DNA of 6,069 nucleotides from Clostridiaceae bacterium (GTDB lineage Bacteria > Bacillota > Clostridia > Saccharofermentanales > UBA5734). Below the pieces are notes generated by a model. It ran no database searches, was not told where the DNA came from, and was given only the letters and a program-made list of their open reading frames with translations. The position numbers and the translations under genes are program-made. Every line of letters begins with the position of its first letter. The first letter of the stretch is position 1. Location of the stretch: the NCBI GenBank assembly GCA_012729935.1, contig JAAYBY010000148.1, forward strand, positions 1 through 6,069, written 5' to 3'. Positions 6,027 through 6,069 of the stretch are shown here, piece after piece.

Positions 6027-6069
6027 TTAGAATGCAATCACTTCAAAGACAGAACCTTCCCGGCGAAAG
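6027..6069 (-). CDS. Possible 3' end of a convergent gene (partial)
   Basis: On the minus strand the last bases of the window read open in one frame as ...FRREGSVFEVIAF followed by a TAA stop at 6029-6027, with gene-like codon choice (GAA GGT TCT GTC). This would be the C-terminus of a gene converging on fetB, 9 bases from its stop. Fourteen codons are too few to identify a family or to exclude chance; the same bases could be non-coding or the beginning of a terminator. Confidence 0.3.
   Translation of the reverse strand, partial: FRREGSVFEVIAF

Noticed and set aside
6018..6069. Terminator after fetB
   Set aside because: No stem followed by a T-run is complete within the remaining 52 bases; the CTTCCCGGCGAAAG at the edge is cut off and cannot be judged.

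Overview
This window looks like an ordinary chromosomal stretch of a low-to-moderate GC Bacillota, most likely a Bacillales-type organism. The reasons are strong Shine-Dalgarno sites, sigma-A-like promoters, and a set of genes typical of that group: a YhfC-type membrane protease, a DUF3887-like lipoprotein, meso-diaminopimelate dehydrogenase resembling those remembered from Lysinibacillus/Ureibacillus, TrhA (haemolysin III family) and the FetAB/UPF0014 transporter. I cannot name a genus. There are no insertion sequences, phage genes, CRISPR arrays, tRNAs or rRNAs.

Left and middle (1-3578, minus strand): five genes run in one direction, in transcription order ddh (meso-DAP dehydrogenase), a divergent glycerophosphodiester phosphodiesterase, a cation diffusion facilitator with His-rich tails, a YhfC-family intramembrane protease homologue and a lipoprotein cut off by the window edge. 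Gaps are 59, 46 and 35 bases, then a 4-base ATGA overlap. No convincing terminator or internal promoter was seen, so they may form one operon. A good promoter (TTGACA, 17 bases, CATAAT) lies just upstream of ddh and is nested in inverted repeats that look like operators.

Right (3693-6069): trhA is on the minus strand upstream of ddh with its own candidate promoter. It is divergent from fetA-fetB on the plus strand, which overlap by ATGA and encode the ATPase and permease of a putative iron/metal exporter. The 226-base divergent region holds both candidate promoters and, in the fetA leader, a small hairpin that covers part of the fetA ribosome-binding site. The last 43 bases could be the end of a convergent minus-strand gene.

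The genes fit a general theme of envelope and metal homeostasis: DAP supply for peptidoglycan and lysine, phosphodiester recycling, CDF and FetAB metal export, and membrane proteolysis. This theme is inference from co-location. I see no clearly new multi-gene system. The most testable leads are the coupled YhfC/lipoprotein pair, the operator-like dyads at the ddh promoter and the altered metal-site residue in the phosphodiesterase.
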